This document shows, piece by piece, positions 1 through 5,110 of a DNA stretch of 5,110 bases; position 1 is the first letter of the stretch, and each line of letters opens with the position of its first letter. Below the pieces are notes generated by a model. That model did no database searches, was not told the origin of the DNA, and saw only the letters and a list, made by a program, of their open reading frames with translations. The translations under genes and the position numbers were made by a program. Origin of the DNA: Thermoanaerobaculia bacterium (GTDB taxonomy: Bacteria > Acidobacteriota > Thermoanaerobaculia > UBA5066); NCBI GenBank assembly GCA_017999215.1, contig JAGOBQ010000341.1:1-5110 (forward strand), written 5' to 3'.

Positions 1-271
1 GGGGCGAGGCCGCCTGGTAGCGCTTCAGGAGCTCCTGGGTCTCGGCGTAGAGCGGGGAGCCCTCGGTCAGGAAGACCGTCGCGGAGACCGGCTTCGTCAG
101 CGCCTTCATCACCTCCGTCGACTTCGGGGAGAGGGTGTAGAGGCCGGCGCTCGTCCAGTCGAAGCGCCTGTAGTGACGCGCGCCGAGCCAGTTCACGAGG
201 ACCAGGATCCCGGCGCCGACGAGGAGGGCGAGCGCGAGGCTGACGCGGCGGGCGGTGCGGCTCTCGCTCAT
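1..271 (-). CDS. GldG-family ABC transporter auxiliary protein, N-terminal part (gene runs off the left edge)
   Basis: The first 90 codons are present; the rest lies beyond position 1. The product starts MSESRTARRV, followed by one hydrophobic helix at about residues 11-30 (many L, A, V, G) and then an R-x-D-W-T segment. Next come Y45-T-L-S-P and a K-P-V segment at 60-62, leading into a beta-strand-like ATVFL stretch. This layout (short cytoplasmic tip, one membrane anchor, 'YTLS' motif, KPV before a fold) is typical of the N-terminus of GldG-like proteins, the auxiliary subunit of ABC-2 systems related to the Bacteroidota gliding machinery. Such proteins place most of their mass outside the membrane. 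The ATG is chosen because it lies 1 bp after the permease stop (TGA-G-ATG) and has a GGGGA ribosome binding site six bases upstream. It is third in the operon and surely co-transcribed. Family assignment is fairly safe; the transported substrate is unknown. Confidence 0.85.
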   Translation of the reverse strand, partial: MSESRTARRVSLALALLVGAGILVLVNWLGARHYRRFDWTSAGLYTLSPKSTEVMKALTKPVSATVFLTEGSPLYAETQELLKRYQAASP

Positions 272-272
272 C

Positions 273-1010
273 TCACTTCCCCTTGTTGCCCTGGAGGGAC
301 TTCGTGGCGAGGAAGAGGAAGAAGACGACCGCCGAGACGACGTAGACGACGCGCCGCGTGTCGACGAGGCCGCGCGCGAAGTCGTCCATGTGCTCGATCA
401 GGTTCAGGTACCCGAGCCCCTCCCGGAGCTTCGGGTCGGTGACGAGCTCCCGGAAGACCCCGGCGAGGAAGAGCGCGAGGATCATGACGAAGCTGACGAT
501 CGCCGCGATGATCTGATTCTTCGTCAGCGCCGAGGCGAACGTCCCGGCCGCGATGAAGAGCGCCCCGAAGAGCGCGATGCCGAGGTAGCTCGAGGCGATC
601 GGGCCGAAGTCGATCTTGCCGTACCGCGAGAGCGCGACCGGGTAGAGGACCGTCGGGAGCCAGAGGAAGAGGAAGAACGTCAGGCCCCCGAGGAATTTCC
701 CGGCGATCACGGTGCCCTCGCCGACGGGGGCGGTCAGGAGCGCCTCGATCGAGCCCGATTTCCGCTCCTCGGAGACGAGGCGCATCGCCACGATCGAGGA
801 GACGAGCATCATGAAGATCCAGTAGAAGACGTTCTTGAAGAAGAGGGCCATCAGCTCCTGGCGCGGGGTCTCCGGGCTGTTCAGCGACAGGAGGATCGCG
901 TAGAAGACGTAGCCGTTGATGAAGAGGAACGCCGTCAGGACGACGTAGGCGAGCGGCGAGAAGAAGTAGGCGAGGAACTCCCTCTTGAGGATCGCGAGGA
1001 GAGCCTTCAC
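273..1010 (-). CDS. ABC-2 type transporter permease (GldF/NosY-like)
   Basis: This is a 245-residue integral membrane subunit expected to form the translocation path energised by the ATPase encoded just upstream. About six hydrophobic segments are visible, at roughly residues 18-42, 59-78, 101-125, 139-161, 166-187 and 219-236. Between helices 2 and 3 lies the charged S80-EERKSGSIEALLTAP loop, the hallmark of GldF/NosY/CcmB-like ABC-2 permeases and probably the contact with the ATPase. Near the end, H207-MDDFARGLVDTRRVVY matches the conserved segment before the last helix in this family. I chose the GTG start at 1010, not the upstream ATG at 1172, for three reasons: the extra 54 residues are Arg/Gly/Pro-rich shadow of the ATPase gene, the family usually begins close to K-x-x-x-x-x-KREF, and a GGAGGT site sits seven bases ahead. 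It overlaps the ATPase stop by 4 bp (GTGA), which suggests translational coupling. Length is normal for the family. Confidence 0.92.
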   Translation of the reverse strand: MKALLAILKREFLAYFFSPLAYVVLTAFLFINGYVFYAILLSLNSPETPRQELMALFFKNVFYWIFMMLVSSIVAMRLVSEERKSGSIEALLTAPVGEGTVIAGKFLGGLTFFLFLWLPTVLYPVALSRYGKIDFGPIASSYLGIALFGALFIAAGTFASALTKNQIIAAIVSFVMILALFLAGVFRELVTDPKLREGLGYLNLIEHMDDFARGLVDTRRVVYVVSAVVFFLFLATKSLQGNKGK

Positions 1011-2011
1011 GGCTTCACCTCCCCGGCCCCGGTCTCCTCGACGGCCGCCGGAAGGCCCTCGCCGCCCGGCCCCTCTTCCGCGTCCCGCGTCGCGAGGAGC
1101 CGGACGAAGACGTCCTCGAGGGTCGCCTGCCGGGGCGCGAGCTCGAGGAGCGTCCAGCTGCGGGCGACGCACTCGCGGAAGACGGCCTCCCGCAGGTCGG
1201 CGCCGCGCTCCGCCTCGAGCAGGACGCGCGTCTCCCCGCCCGCGCCGATCCGCGCCGCGCGGACGACGCCCGGGAGCCTCCGCAGGATCCCGTCGGCGTC
1301 GGGGACCTCTCCCTGGATCGCGACCGCGAGCCCCGGCGCCTGCGTCAGCTGCTGGCGGAGCGTCTCCGGAGTTCCCGTCGCGACGATCTTCCCGCGGTCG
1401 ATGATGACGACGCGGTCGCAGACGAGCTCCACCTCCGGAAGGATGTGCGTCGAGAGAAGGATCGTGTGGTCCTTCTTCAGGTCGCGGATCAGGTCCCTCA
1501 CCTTCACGATCTGGCGCGGGTCGAGGCCGACGGTCGGCTCGTCGAGGACGAGGACCCGGGGGGCGTGCACGAGCGCGGCGGCGAGGCCGACGCGCTGGCG
1601 GTAGCCCTTGGAGAGGTTCCCGATCGGCTTGCCGGCGACGTCGTCGACGAAGCAGGTCGCGAGGGCGTCGTCGACGCGGGCCTTCGTCTCGCGGCGCGGC
1701 ACGCCGCAGAGCTCGGCGCGGAACTTCACGTACTCCCGCACCCGCATCTCGGGGTAGAGCGCGAGCGTCTCGGGGAGGTAGCCGATCCGGGCGCGAGCCT
1801 CCCGCGGCCTCTTCGCCGCGTCGATCCCGTCGACCGTCACCCGGCCCGCGTTCGGCTCGAGGAACCCGGTGATCATCCGCATCGTCGTCGTCTTGCCGGC
1901 GCCGTTCGGGCCGAGGAAGCCCAGGATCTCGCCGCTCTCGACCCGAAACGAGACGTCGTCCACGGCGAGCGTCCCGTAGAACGACTTGCGGAGCGCTTCA
2001 ACCTCAAGCAT
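1007..2011 (-). CDS. ABC transporter ATP-binding protein (GldA/CcmA-like)
   Basis: This 334-residue cytoplasmic ATPase is the motor of the ABC-2 exporter formed with the next two genes. All nucleotide-binding motifs are intact: Walker A GPNGAGKTT (34-42), signature LSKGY (133-137), Walker B VLVLDEP with catalytic E158 (153-159), D-loop GLDP (162-165) and H-loop STH with H189. The Q-loop position reads Y78-L-P-E, with Glu instead of Gln. That is usual for the GldA-like branch and is not a defect. Residues from about 220 form a C-terminal accessory domain of the DUF4162 kind, ending L-E-D-V-F-V-R-L at 298-305. A Pro/Gly/Glu-rich tail (307-334) follows, within which the ribosome binding site of the permease is encoded. 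The ATG at 2011 precedes a typical L-x-V-E-x-L-x-K-S-F start. A GGAGG lies 12 bases upstream, slightly far. It is the first gene of the operon, divergent from the DMT transporter. The substrate cannot be told from sequence. Confidence 0.95.
   Translation of the reverse strand: MLEVEALRKSFYGTLAVDDVSFRVESGEILGFLGPNGAGKTTTMRMITGFLEPNAGRVTVDGIDAAKRPREARARIGYLPETLALYPEMRVREYVKFRAELCGVPRRETKARVDDALATCFVDDVAGKPIGNLSKGYRQRVGLAAALVHAPRVLVLDEPTVGLDPRQIVKVRDLIRDLKKDHTILLSTHILPEVELVCDRVVIIDRGKIVATGTPETLRQQLTQAPGLAVAIQGEVPDADGILRRLPGVVRAARIGAGGETRVLLEAERGADLREAVFRECVARSWTLLELAPRQATLEDVFVRLLATRDAEEGPGGEGLPAAVEETGAGEVKP
1017..1022 (-). promoter_or_regulatory. Ribosome binding site that fixes the permease GTG start
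   Basis: The minus strand reads GGAGGT here, seven bases before the GTG at 1010-1008 and inside the last codons of the ATPase gene. It is the strongest Shine-Dalgarno match in the window. It decides for the GTG over the upstream ATG at 1172, and it fits reinitiation or coupling across the GTGA overlap. Confidence 0.75.
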
Positions 2012-2106
2012 CGTCGTGCAGTCCCTCCGCGGACGGGCAGAGGGCGGCGCCGTCCGCGCCGCCCTCCGCCACGAAAGCGCGAGAAATATAGCAGAGCGAA
2101 AAGCAC
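2012..2106. promoter_or_regulatory. Divergent intergenic region between the ABC operon and the DMT transporter gene
   Basis: These 95 bp must hold the promoter of the three-gene ABC operon (minus strand) and probably that of the DMT gene (plus strand). The only AT-rich patch is 2084-2090. On the minus strand it reads TATATT (2090-2085), a fair -10 match, but the best upstream -35 candidate, TTCACG (2111-2106), is only 15 bp away and overlaps the DMT start codon. On the plus strand, TATAGC (2087-2092) could be a -10, giving a very short leader. No good -35 is visible in either direction. If the minus-strand -10 is right, the ABC mRNA would have a leader of about 65 nt containing the stem-loop annotated separately. 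The promoter calls are guesses; the divergent arrangement is certain. Confidence 0.5.
2040..2066. repeat. Perfect 11-bp inverted repeat with 5-nt loop in the divergent intergenic region
   Basis: GAGGGCGGCGC (2040-2050) pairs perfectly with GCGCCGCCCTC (2056-2066) around the loop CGTCC (2051-2055). No T-run follows in either direction, so this does not look like an ordinary intrinsic terminator. It lies 28 bp upstream of the ATPase start codon and 40 bp upstream of the DMT start. It could be an operator, a leader hairpin or an attenuator of the ABC operon. Because the surroundings are GC-rich, a chance origin is possible. Confidence 0.5.
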
Positions 2107-3018
2107 GTGAACCCCTCCCCCGCCGCCCGTTCCCGGGCCCTCCTCGGCATCTTCCTGTGCGTCCTCGTCTGGGGGGCGAACTACCCCGCCACGAAGATCG
2201 CCTACCGCGAGCTCTCGCCTCTCGCCTACACGGGCTGGCGCTTCCTCCTGGCGGCCGCCCTCATCCTGGCCTGGGCCCGGAGGAACCACGCCCCGGTCCT
2301 CCCCCCGCGGGGCCTCCGGCTTCCGGGCTTCCTGCTCGCGATGACCGGCGTCGGCGTCTACCAGCTCTTCTTCGCGATCGGGGTGGCGAAGACGAGCAGC
2401 TTCGCGGCCGCGCTCCTGAACTCCGTCTCCCCGCTCCTCTCCCTCCTTTTCGTCGCTCTCCTCGGGCAGGAGCGGATTCCGCGGCCGGCCGTGGCCGGGA
2501 CCGTCGTGGCCTGGGGAGGCGTCCTCGCCTTCCTCTACTCGGCCCACGGCTCCGCGGACCTGGGCGGCCTCACGGGGAACCTCCTCTGTCTCGTCTCGGC
2601 CACCTGCTGGTCGGTCTACAGCGTCGTCTCGTCGCGCTACTCGACGCGCATCCCTCACGCGACGGCGCTCGCCACGACTTTTGCGCTCGGCGTTCCCGTC
2701 CTGCTCGCGTATTGCCTCCCCGCGATGCTCCGCCAGGACTACGCCGCCGTCTCCGCCTCTTCCTGGCTGATCCTCGTCCTCTCCGCCGTCTTCCCGCTCT
2801 ACGTCTCCTTCCGCCTCTGGGCCCACGGGCTCGCCGTCCTCGGCGTCGCCGCGACGACCCGCGTCGGCGTCCTCGTCCCGCTCGTCGCGGGGGTCGCCTC
2901 GGCGCTCTGGACGGGCGAGCGCTTCTCCGGCGGGAAGCTCGTCTCGGCGGCCGTCGTCCTCGCAGGTCTCGCCCTCGCCCGCCTCGGGACGCCGCGGGAG
3001 GTCCCGGCCCGGGCCTGA
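2107..3018 (+). CDS. DMT superfamily transporter, EamA family (drug/metabolite-type exporter)
   Basis: This is a 303-residue inner-membrane protein with ten predicted helices, at about 11-30, 39-56, 72-92, 97-119, 128-146, 154-173, 185-204, 219-238, 244-265 and 276-293. Two EamA halves are visible. The first has W22-G-A-N-Y-P-A-T-K and ends with L119-G-Q-E-R before helix 5. The second repeats the pattern with T269-G-E-R before helix 10. Proline residues in P109 and P258 sit in matching helices (4 and 9), as is usual in the family. EamA proteins export amino acids, metabolites or drugs; the substrate cannot be predicted. The GTG start is the first possible one, since an in-frame TAG lies at 2089-2091 and helix 1 begins only ten residues in. 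No Shine-Dalgarno sequence precedes it. The gene is transcribed alone, divergent from the ABC operon and convergent with the wall amidase. Confidence 0.93.
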   Translation: MNPSPAARSRALLGIFLCVLVWGANYPATKIAYRELSPLAYTGWRFLLAAALILAWARRNHAPVLPPRGLRLPGFLLAMTGVGVYQLFFAIGVAKTSSFAAALLNSVSPLLSLLFVALLGQERIPRPAVAGTVVAWGGVLAFLYSAHGSADLGGLTGNLLCLVSATCWSVYSVVSSRYSTRIPHATALATTFALGVPVLLAYCLPAMLRQDYAAVSASSWLILVLSAVFPLYVSFRLWAHGLAVLGVAATTRVGVLVPLVAGVASALWTGERFSGGKLVSAAVVLAGLALARLGTPREVPARA

Positions 3019-3026
3019 GGCCTCAG
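3015..3026. repeat. 12-bp perfect palindrome containing both convergent stop codons
   Basis: CTGAGGCCTCAG is its own reverse complement. It contains the DMT stop (TGA, 3016-3018) and, on the other strand, the amidase stop (TGA, 3025-3023), leaving 4 bp between the genes. With no loop and no T-run it is not a convincing terminator. I see no other terminator here, so transcripts may end inside the opposing gene. Confidence 0.4.
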
Positions 3027-4921
3027 CGCCGGCGTCGCCGAACGGGTTTCCGCGGGGCCTTCGTCGGCGCCGGCGCCGGGGTCGGGGTCGGCGCGAGCGC
3101 GGCCCGTCCCTGGGGCGCCCCTTCCGGCCAGGGCCCGATCGTGTCGGGCCACGGCCCGGAGAGCTCCGCCGGGGCCGCCGCGGCGGCCCTGCGCGCCGCC
3201 TGTGGGCCGGGCGCGGCGACCGCCCCGATGGCTCTCTCCTCAGGTGCCCCGCCGAAGAAGGCGACGAGGCCGTCGGCGAGAGCCTCGGCGCACTCCTGCC
3301 GGTACGCCCGGGTCAGCGTCAGCTTCCGGTCCTCCTCGTTCGAGAGGTTCGAGAGCTCGAACAGTACGCGGTTCGGGATCTTGTTGTACCGGAGAACCGC
3401 CGGGACCCACTCCCGCCCCTTGCGGATGACGTGCGTCCTCACGGGCCGGAACTGGTGGACGGGGAGGTCCCGGCGCCGGAAGGCGCCGATCAGCTTCTCG
3501 GCGAGGGAGGTCGACGCCCCCTCGGCGAGGACGCGCTCCTTCTTCGTGAACGAGACGACAGGGTCGTCCCGCACCTCGCGGAACGTCCGGTAGAACGGGG
3601 TCGCCCGCCCGTAGCGTTCCCGCAGGAAGCGCTCTCCGGGGACGTACGCCATCGCGCCGCGGACGGAAGGGTGGAGGGAGTCGGCGTGGAGCGAGAGGAA
3701 GACCGTCTTCTCCGGAGGGATCGGCCGGCCGCCTGCGCCCGGCCTCTTGAGGATCGCGTTCGCGAGGTACCACCGGAGGTTCACGCCCGCCACGACGTTC
3801 GTCATCTTGTACGGCGGGTCCGTCAGCAGGACGCGGCCCTTCCGGTCGGGAAGGCGGTCTCGGTCGATCACCTCCCAGCCCTGCACGGGCTCGCGCGTCA
3901 TCATCACGACCTCGGCCCGCGTCGTCTCGAGGAGGACCTTCCGGAGGCGCGAGGCGACGTCGTAGACGTAGGTCGACTCCCAGACGCCGTGGTGGAGCGT
4001 CCCGGTGTCGGTCCCGCCGTGGCCGGCGTCGATCACGACCCGGACCCCCGCGAGGTGGAGCGCCTTCGCCGGAGTCGCGAAGAGGGCCGCCTCGGCCCGT
4101 TCCTTCGCCTGCGCGGCCACCTTCGGGTCGTCGGGCGGAAGGTACTCCCCGGAGAGGAGCTCGAGAGGGATCTTCACGGGGAAGCCGACCGGGATCGCGT
4201 GGACGTCGTCGATCCCCGACCGGAGGGCGATGTCGAGCGCGAGCTGGATGACGTCCTCGGCGTGGATCCGGCCCGTGAAGCGGACGACGACCGCCGAGTA
4301 GAGGGCTTCCTTCCGCTTCAGGCGATAGACGGCGTACCGCCCCTTCGCGTCGGAGCCGTACTCCAGGCGGGGCGGCTCCTCGTCGGGGATCGGCTCCGCG
4401 TCCCGGAACGGCGGCAGGAGGTACTCCACCGGGACCTTCACCAGCGTCCCGCGCGTCGCCGGCTCGCCCTCGCGGAGCCCGTTCAGCTCGGCGAGGCGCG
4501 CGGCGAGGCGCGCGTCCCCCGTGAACCAGCTCGCGATCGAGGCGAGCGGCTCGCTTTCGACGGCGACGTGGAGCCAGCCGATCGTCGCCCGGACGTCGGA
4601 GGGAAAGAGGGCCCGGACCGCGGCGAGGCGCGTCTCGTCGGAGAGGTCGCCGTACGGCAGGACGATCCGCCGGCTCCGCGAAGGGGCGGCCGGCAGCGCG
4701 AGGAGCCGGGCCGCCGCGGCCTCGTCGCGGGAGATGCGCCGCGCGAAGTCCGTCACCGATTCGCCGTCGAGCGGGCGGACCTCGACCAGGATCGATCCCT
4801 CGTCGAGAAACGCCGAGAAGTCGTCGGAGACCTCCACCCGGCGCGGTACCTCCTGCGCGACCGCGAGGAGAGGGACGAGCAGGCAGGCCGCGAGGGCCGC
4901 CCTCGAGAGCGCGCCCCTCAC
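3023..4921 (-). CDS. Secreted N-acetylmuramoyl-L-alanine amidase (Amidase_3) with LysM-like N-terminal modules
   Basis: This 632-residue zinc enzyme is predicted to cut the amide bond between N-acetylmuramic acid and the stem peptide of peptidoglycan. A signal peptide is clear: R2/R7, a hydrophobic core at 8-20, and an A20-V-A site with cleavage likely after A22, so it acts outside the cytoplasmic membrane. Three degenerate LysM-like segments follow at about 44-90, 115-166 and 195-253, the last ending I-P-V-G-F-P-V-K-I-P. The catalytic domain (about 292-558) has VVIDAGHGG with zinc ligand H301, then E315, LSLHADS with H412, and the catalytic Glu in LFELSNLSN (E522). Spacing between E315, H412 and E522 is longer than in compact AmiC-type domains. 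The tail (about 562-632) is Ala/Pro-rich, has two GPWP motifs and ends in RRRRR. The GTG start overlaps the upstream stop by 4 bp (GTGA); the signal peptide supports it despite a poor ribosome binding site. The C-terminal overlap with the DMT gene is none; 4 bp separate them. Confidence 0.93.
   Translation of the reverse strand: MRGALSRAALAACLLVPLLAVAQEVPRRVEVSDDFSAFLDEGSILVEVRPLDGESVTDFARRISRDEAAAARLLALPAAPSRSRRIVLPYGDLSDETRLAAVRALFPSDVRATIGWLHVAVESEPLASIASWFTGDARLAARLAELNGLREGEPATRGTLVKVPVEYLLPPFRDAEPIPDEEPPRLEYGSDAKGRYAVYRLKRKEALYSAVVVRFTGRIHAEDVIQLALDIALRSGIDDVHAIPVGFPVKIPLELLSGEYLPPDDPKVAAQAKERAEAALFATPAKALHLAGVRVVIDAGHGGTDTGTLHHGVWESTYVYDVASRLRKVLLETTRAEVVMMTREPVQGWEVIDRDRLPDRKGRVLLTDPPYKMTNVVAGVNLRWYLANAILKRPGAGGRPIPPEKTVFLSLHADSLHPSVRGAMAYVPGERFLRERYGRATPFYRTFREVRDDPVVSFTKKERVLAEGASTSLAEKLIGAFRRRDLPVHQFRPVRTHVIRKGREWVPAVLRYNKIPNRVLFELSNLSNEEDRKLTLTRAYRQECAEALADGLVAFFGGAPEERAIGAVAAPGPQAARRAAAAAPAELSGPWPDTIGPWPEGAPQGRAALAPTPTPAPAPTKAPRKPVRRRRR
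3065..3094 (-). repeat. Five hexamer units encoding an Ala/Thr-Pro repeat in the amidase tail
   Basis: On the plus strand the units are CGGCGC, CGGCGC, CGGGGT, CGGGGT and CGGCGC, in frame with the amidase gene. They encode residues 610-619, APTPTPAPAP. Hexamer tandem arrays like this can change copy number by slippage without breaking the frame. The protein stretch is probably a flexible extended linker before the final basic cluster. Confidence 0.7.
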
Positions 4922-5110
4922 CGGATCACGTCCGGCGCGGCCGGCCAGGGGCCGGTCGCCGCCTCGAGGTCCCGCGCGACGGCGAGCAGGAGCGCCTCGG
5001 AGCCCGCCGGTCCCGCGAGGTGGACGCCGACCGGGAGCCGATCTCGCGAGAGCCCCGCGGGGACCGACACGGCGGGAAGCCCCGCAAGGCTCGCGGGGAC
5101 GGTGAAGACG
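4918..5110 (-). CDS. gatA: Amidase-signature family protein, C-terminal end, GatA-like (gene runs off the right edge)
   Basis: Only the last 63 residues are in the window. They begin VFTVPASLAGLP followed by AVSVPAG, then L-P-V-G-V-H-L-A-G-P, a Leu/Ala-rich helix (39-51) and the tail ATGPWPAAPDVIR. The F-T-V-P-A-x-L-A-G-L-P and G-L/x-P-V-G-x-x-L-x-G-P blocks are the conserved C-terminal blocks of amidase-signature enzymes. They match best GatA, the amidase subunit of the GatCAB complex that converts Glu-tRNA(Gln) or Asp-tRNA(Asn) to the amide form. The Ser-Ser-Lys catalytic triad is outside the window. A related amidase of the same superfamily cannot be excluded, because general amidases share these blocks and the tail is short and unlike the usual GatA ending. 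The stop overlaps the start of the wall amidase by 4 bp (GTGA), suggesting one transcript. Confidence 0.7.
   Translation of the reverse strand, partial: VFTVPASLAGLPAVSVPAGLSRDRLPVGVHLAGPAGSEALLLAVARDLEAATGPWPAAPDVIR

Noticed and set aside
1011..1172. A possible 54-residue N-terminal extension of the permease from an ATG at 1172
   Set aside because: The extension is Arg/Gly/Pro-rich, lies wholly inside the ATPase gene and is unlike family N-termini. The GTG at 1010 has a strong ribosome binding site.
255..1604. A 449-codon open frame on the plus strand, rich in Asp/Glu/Arg, opposite the ABC genes
   Set aside because: It lies antisense to two genes with intact family motifs. Its low-complexity acidic and basic composition is what complementary reading of high-GC codons gives, and no domain is recognisable.
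2031..2055. A pseudoknot between the hairpin loop (2051-2055) and the GGACG/CGTCC segment at 2031-2035
   Set aside because: The five bases are complementary, but with an 11-bp first stem and only four linking bases the geometry looks too tight. I keep the simpler competing-hairpin reading.
2040..2066. The intergenic stem-loop as a Rho-independent terminator
   Set aside because: No T-run follows on either strand, and both flanking genes start here, not end, so there is no transcript to terminate except by attenuation.
1873..2826. A 317-codon minus-strand open frame opposite the DMT gene
   Set aside because: It is antisense to a clear ten-helix transporter, is dominated by Glu/Gly/Arg, and runs into the ATPase gene in the wrong frame.
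1986..3593. A 535-codon open frame on the plus strand spanning the intergenic region, the DMT gene and the amidase 3' end
   Set aside because: It is an out-of-frame shadow of the DMT gene and antisense to the amidase. The product is Arg/Pro/Ala-rich with no motif, and it would cover three unrelated elements.
4521..5105. A 194-codon plus-strand open frame opposite the amidase N-terminus and the GatA-like end
   Set aside because: It is antisense to two supported genes and has only Arg/Ser/Ala-rich composition.

Overview
This window is a very GC-rich, gene-dense bacterial chromosome segment. It has five protein-coding genes, two of them cut by the window edges. I see no rRNA, tRNA, CRISPR array, transposase or phage gene. 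The strong G/C preference at codon third positions is the same in all five genes, so nothing looks recently acquired. The base composition, the GldA/GldF/GldG-like ABC cluster and the LysM-type wall amidase next to a GatA-like gene would suit a high-GC, probably Gram-negative phylum such as Acidobacteriota. That placement is an inference with low confidence.

Layout. (1) Positions 2011 down to 1, minus strand: a tightly packed ABC-2 type transporter operon. It reads ATPase, permease (4-bp GTGA overlap), then a GldG-family auxiliary protein (1-bp gap) that runs off the left edge. (2) 2012-2106: a 95-bp divergent intergenic region, the only substantial non-coding stretch. It holds the one AT-rich patch seen between genes, plus a perfect 11-bp stem-loop that competes with a second, overlapping 8-bp inverted repeat. 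(3) 2107-3018, plus strand: a DMT/EamA-family ten-helix transporter with a GTG start and no clear ribosome binding site. (4) 4921 down to 3023, minus strand: a 632-residue secreted N-acetylmuramoyl-L-alanine amidase (Amidase_3) with LysM-like N-terminal modules and a Pro/Ala-rich tail ending in five arginines. It converges on the DMT gene with only 4 bp between the stop codons. (5) 5110 down to 4918, minus strand: the C-terminus of an amidase-signature protein, most like GatA, overlapping the wall amidase start by 4 bp.

How the genes work together. The three ABC genes should form one membrane complex: a cytoplasmic ATPase, a six-helix permease, and an auxiliary protein with one N-terminal helix and a large extracytoplasmic part. 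Homologues drive gliding or secretion in Bacteroidota, but here the substrate is unknown. The GatA-like protein and the wall amidase are probably co-transcribed and translationally coupled, although their expected jobs differ (tRNA-dependent amidation versus peptidoglycan cleavage). The DMT transporter stands alone.

I found no convincing undescribed system. The points most worth a second look are the competing inverted repeats in the ABC operon leader and the expanded catalytic domain of the amidase.
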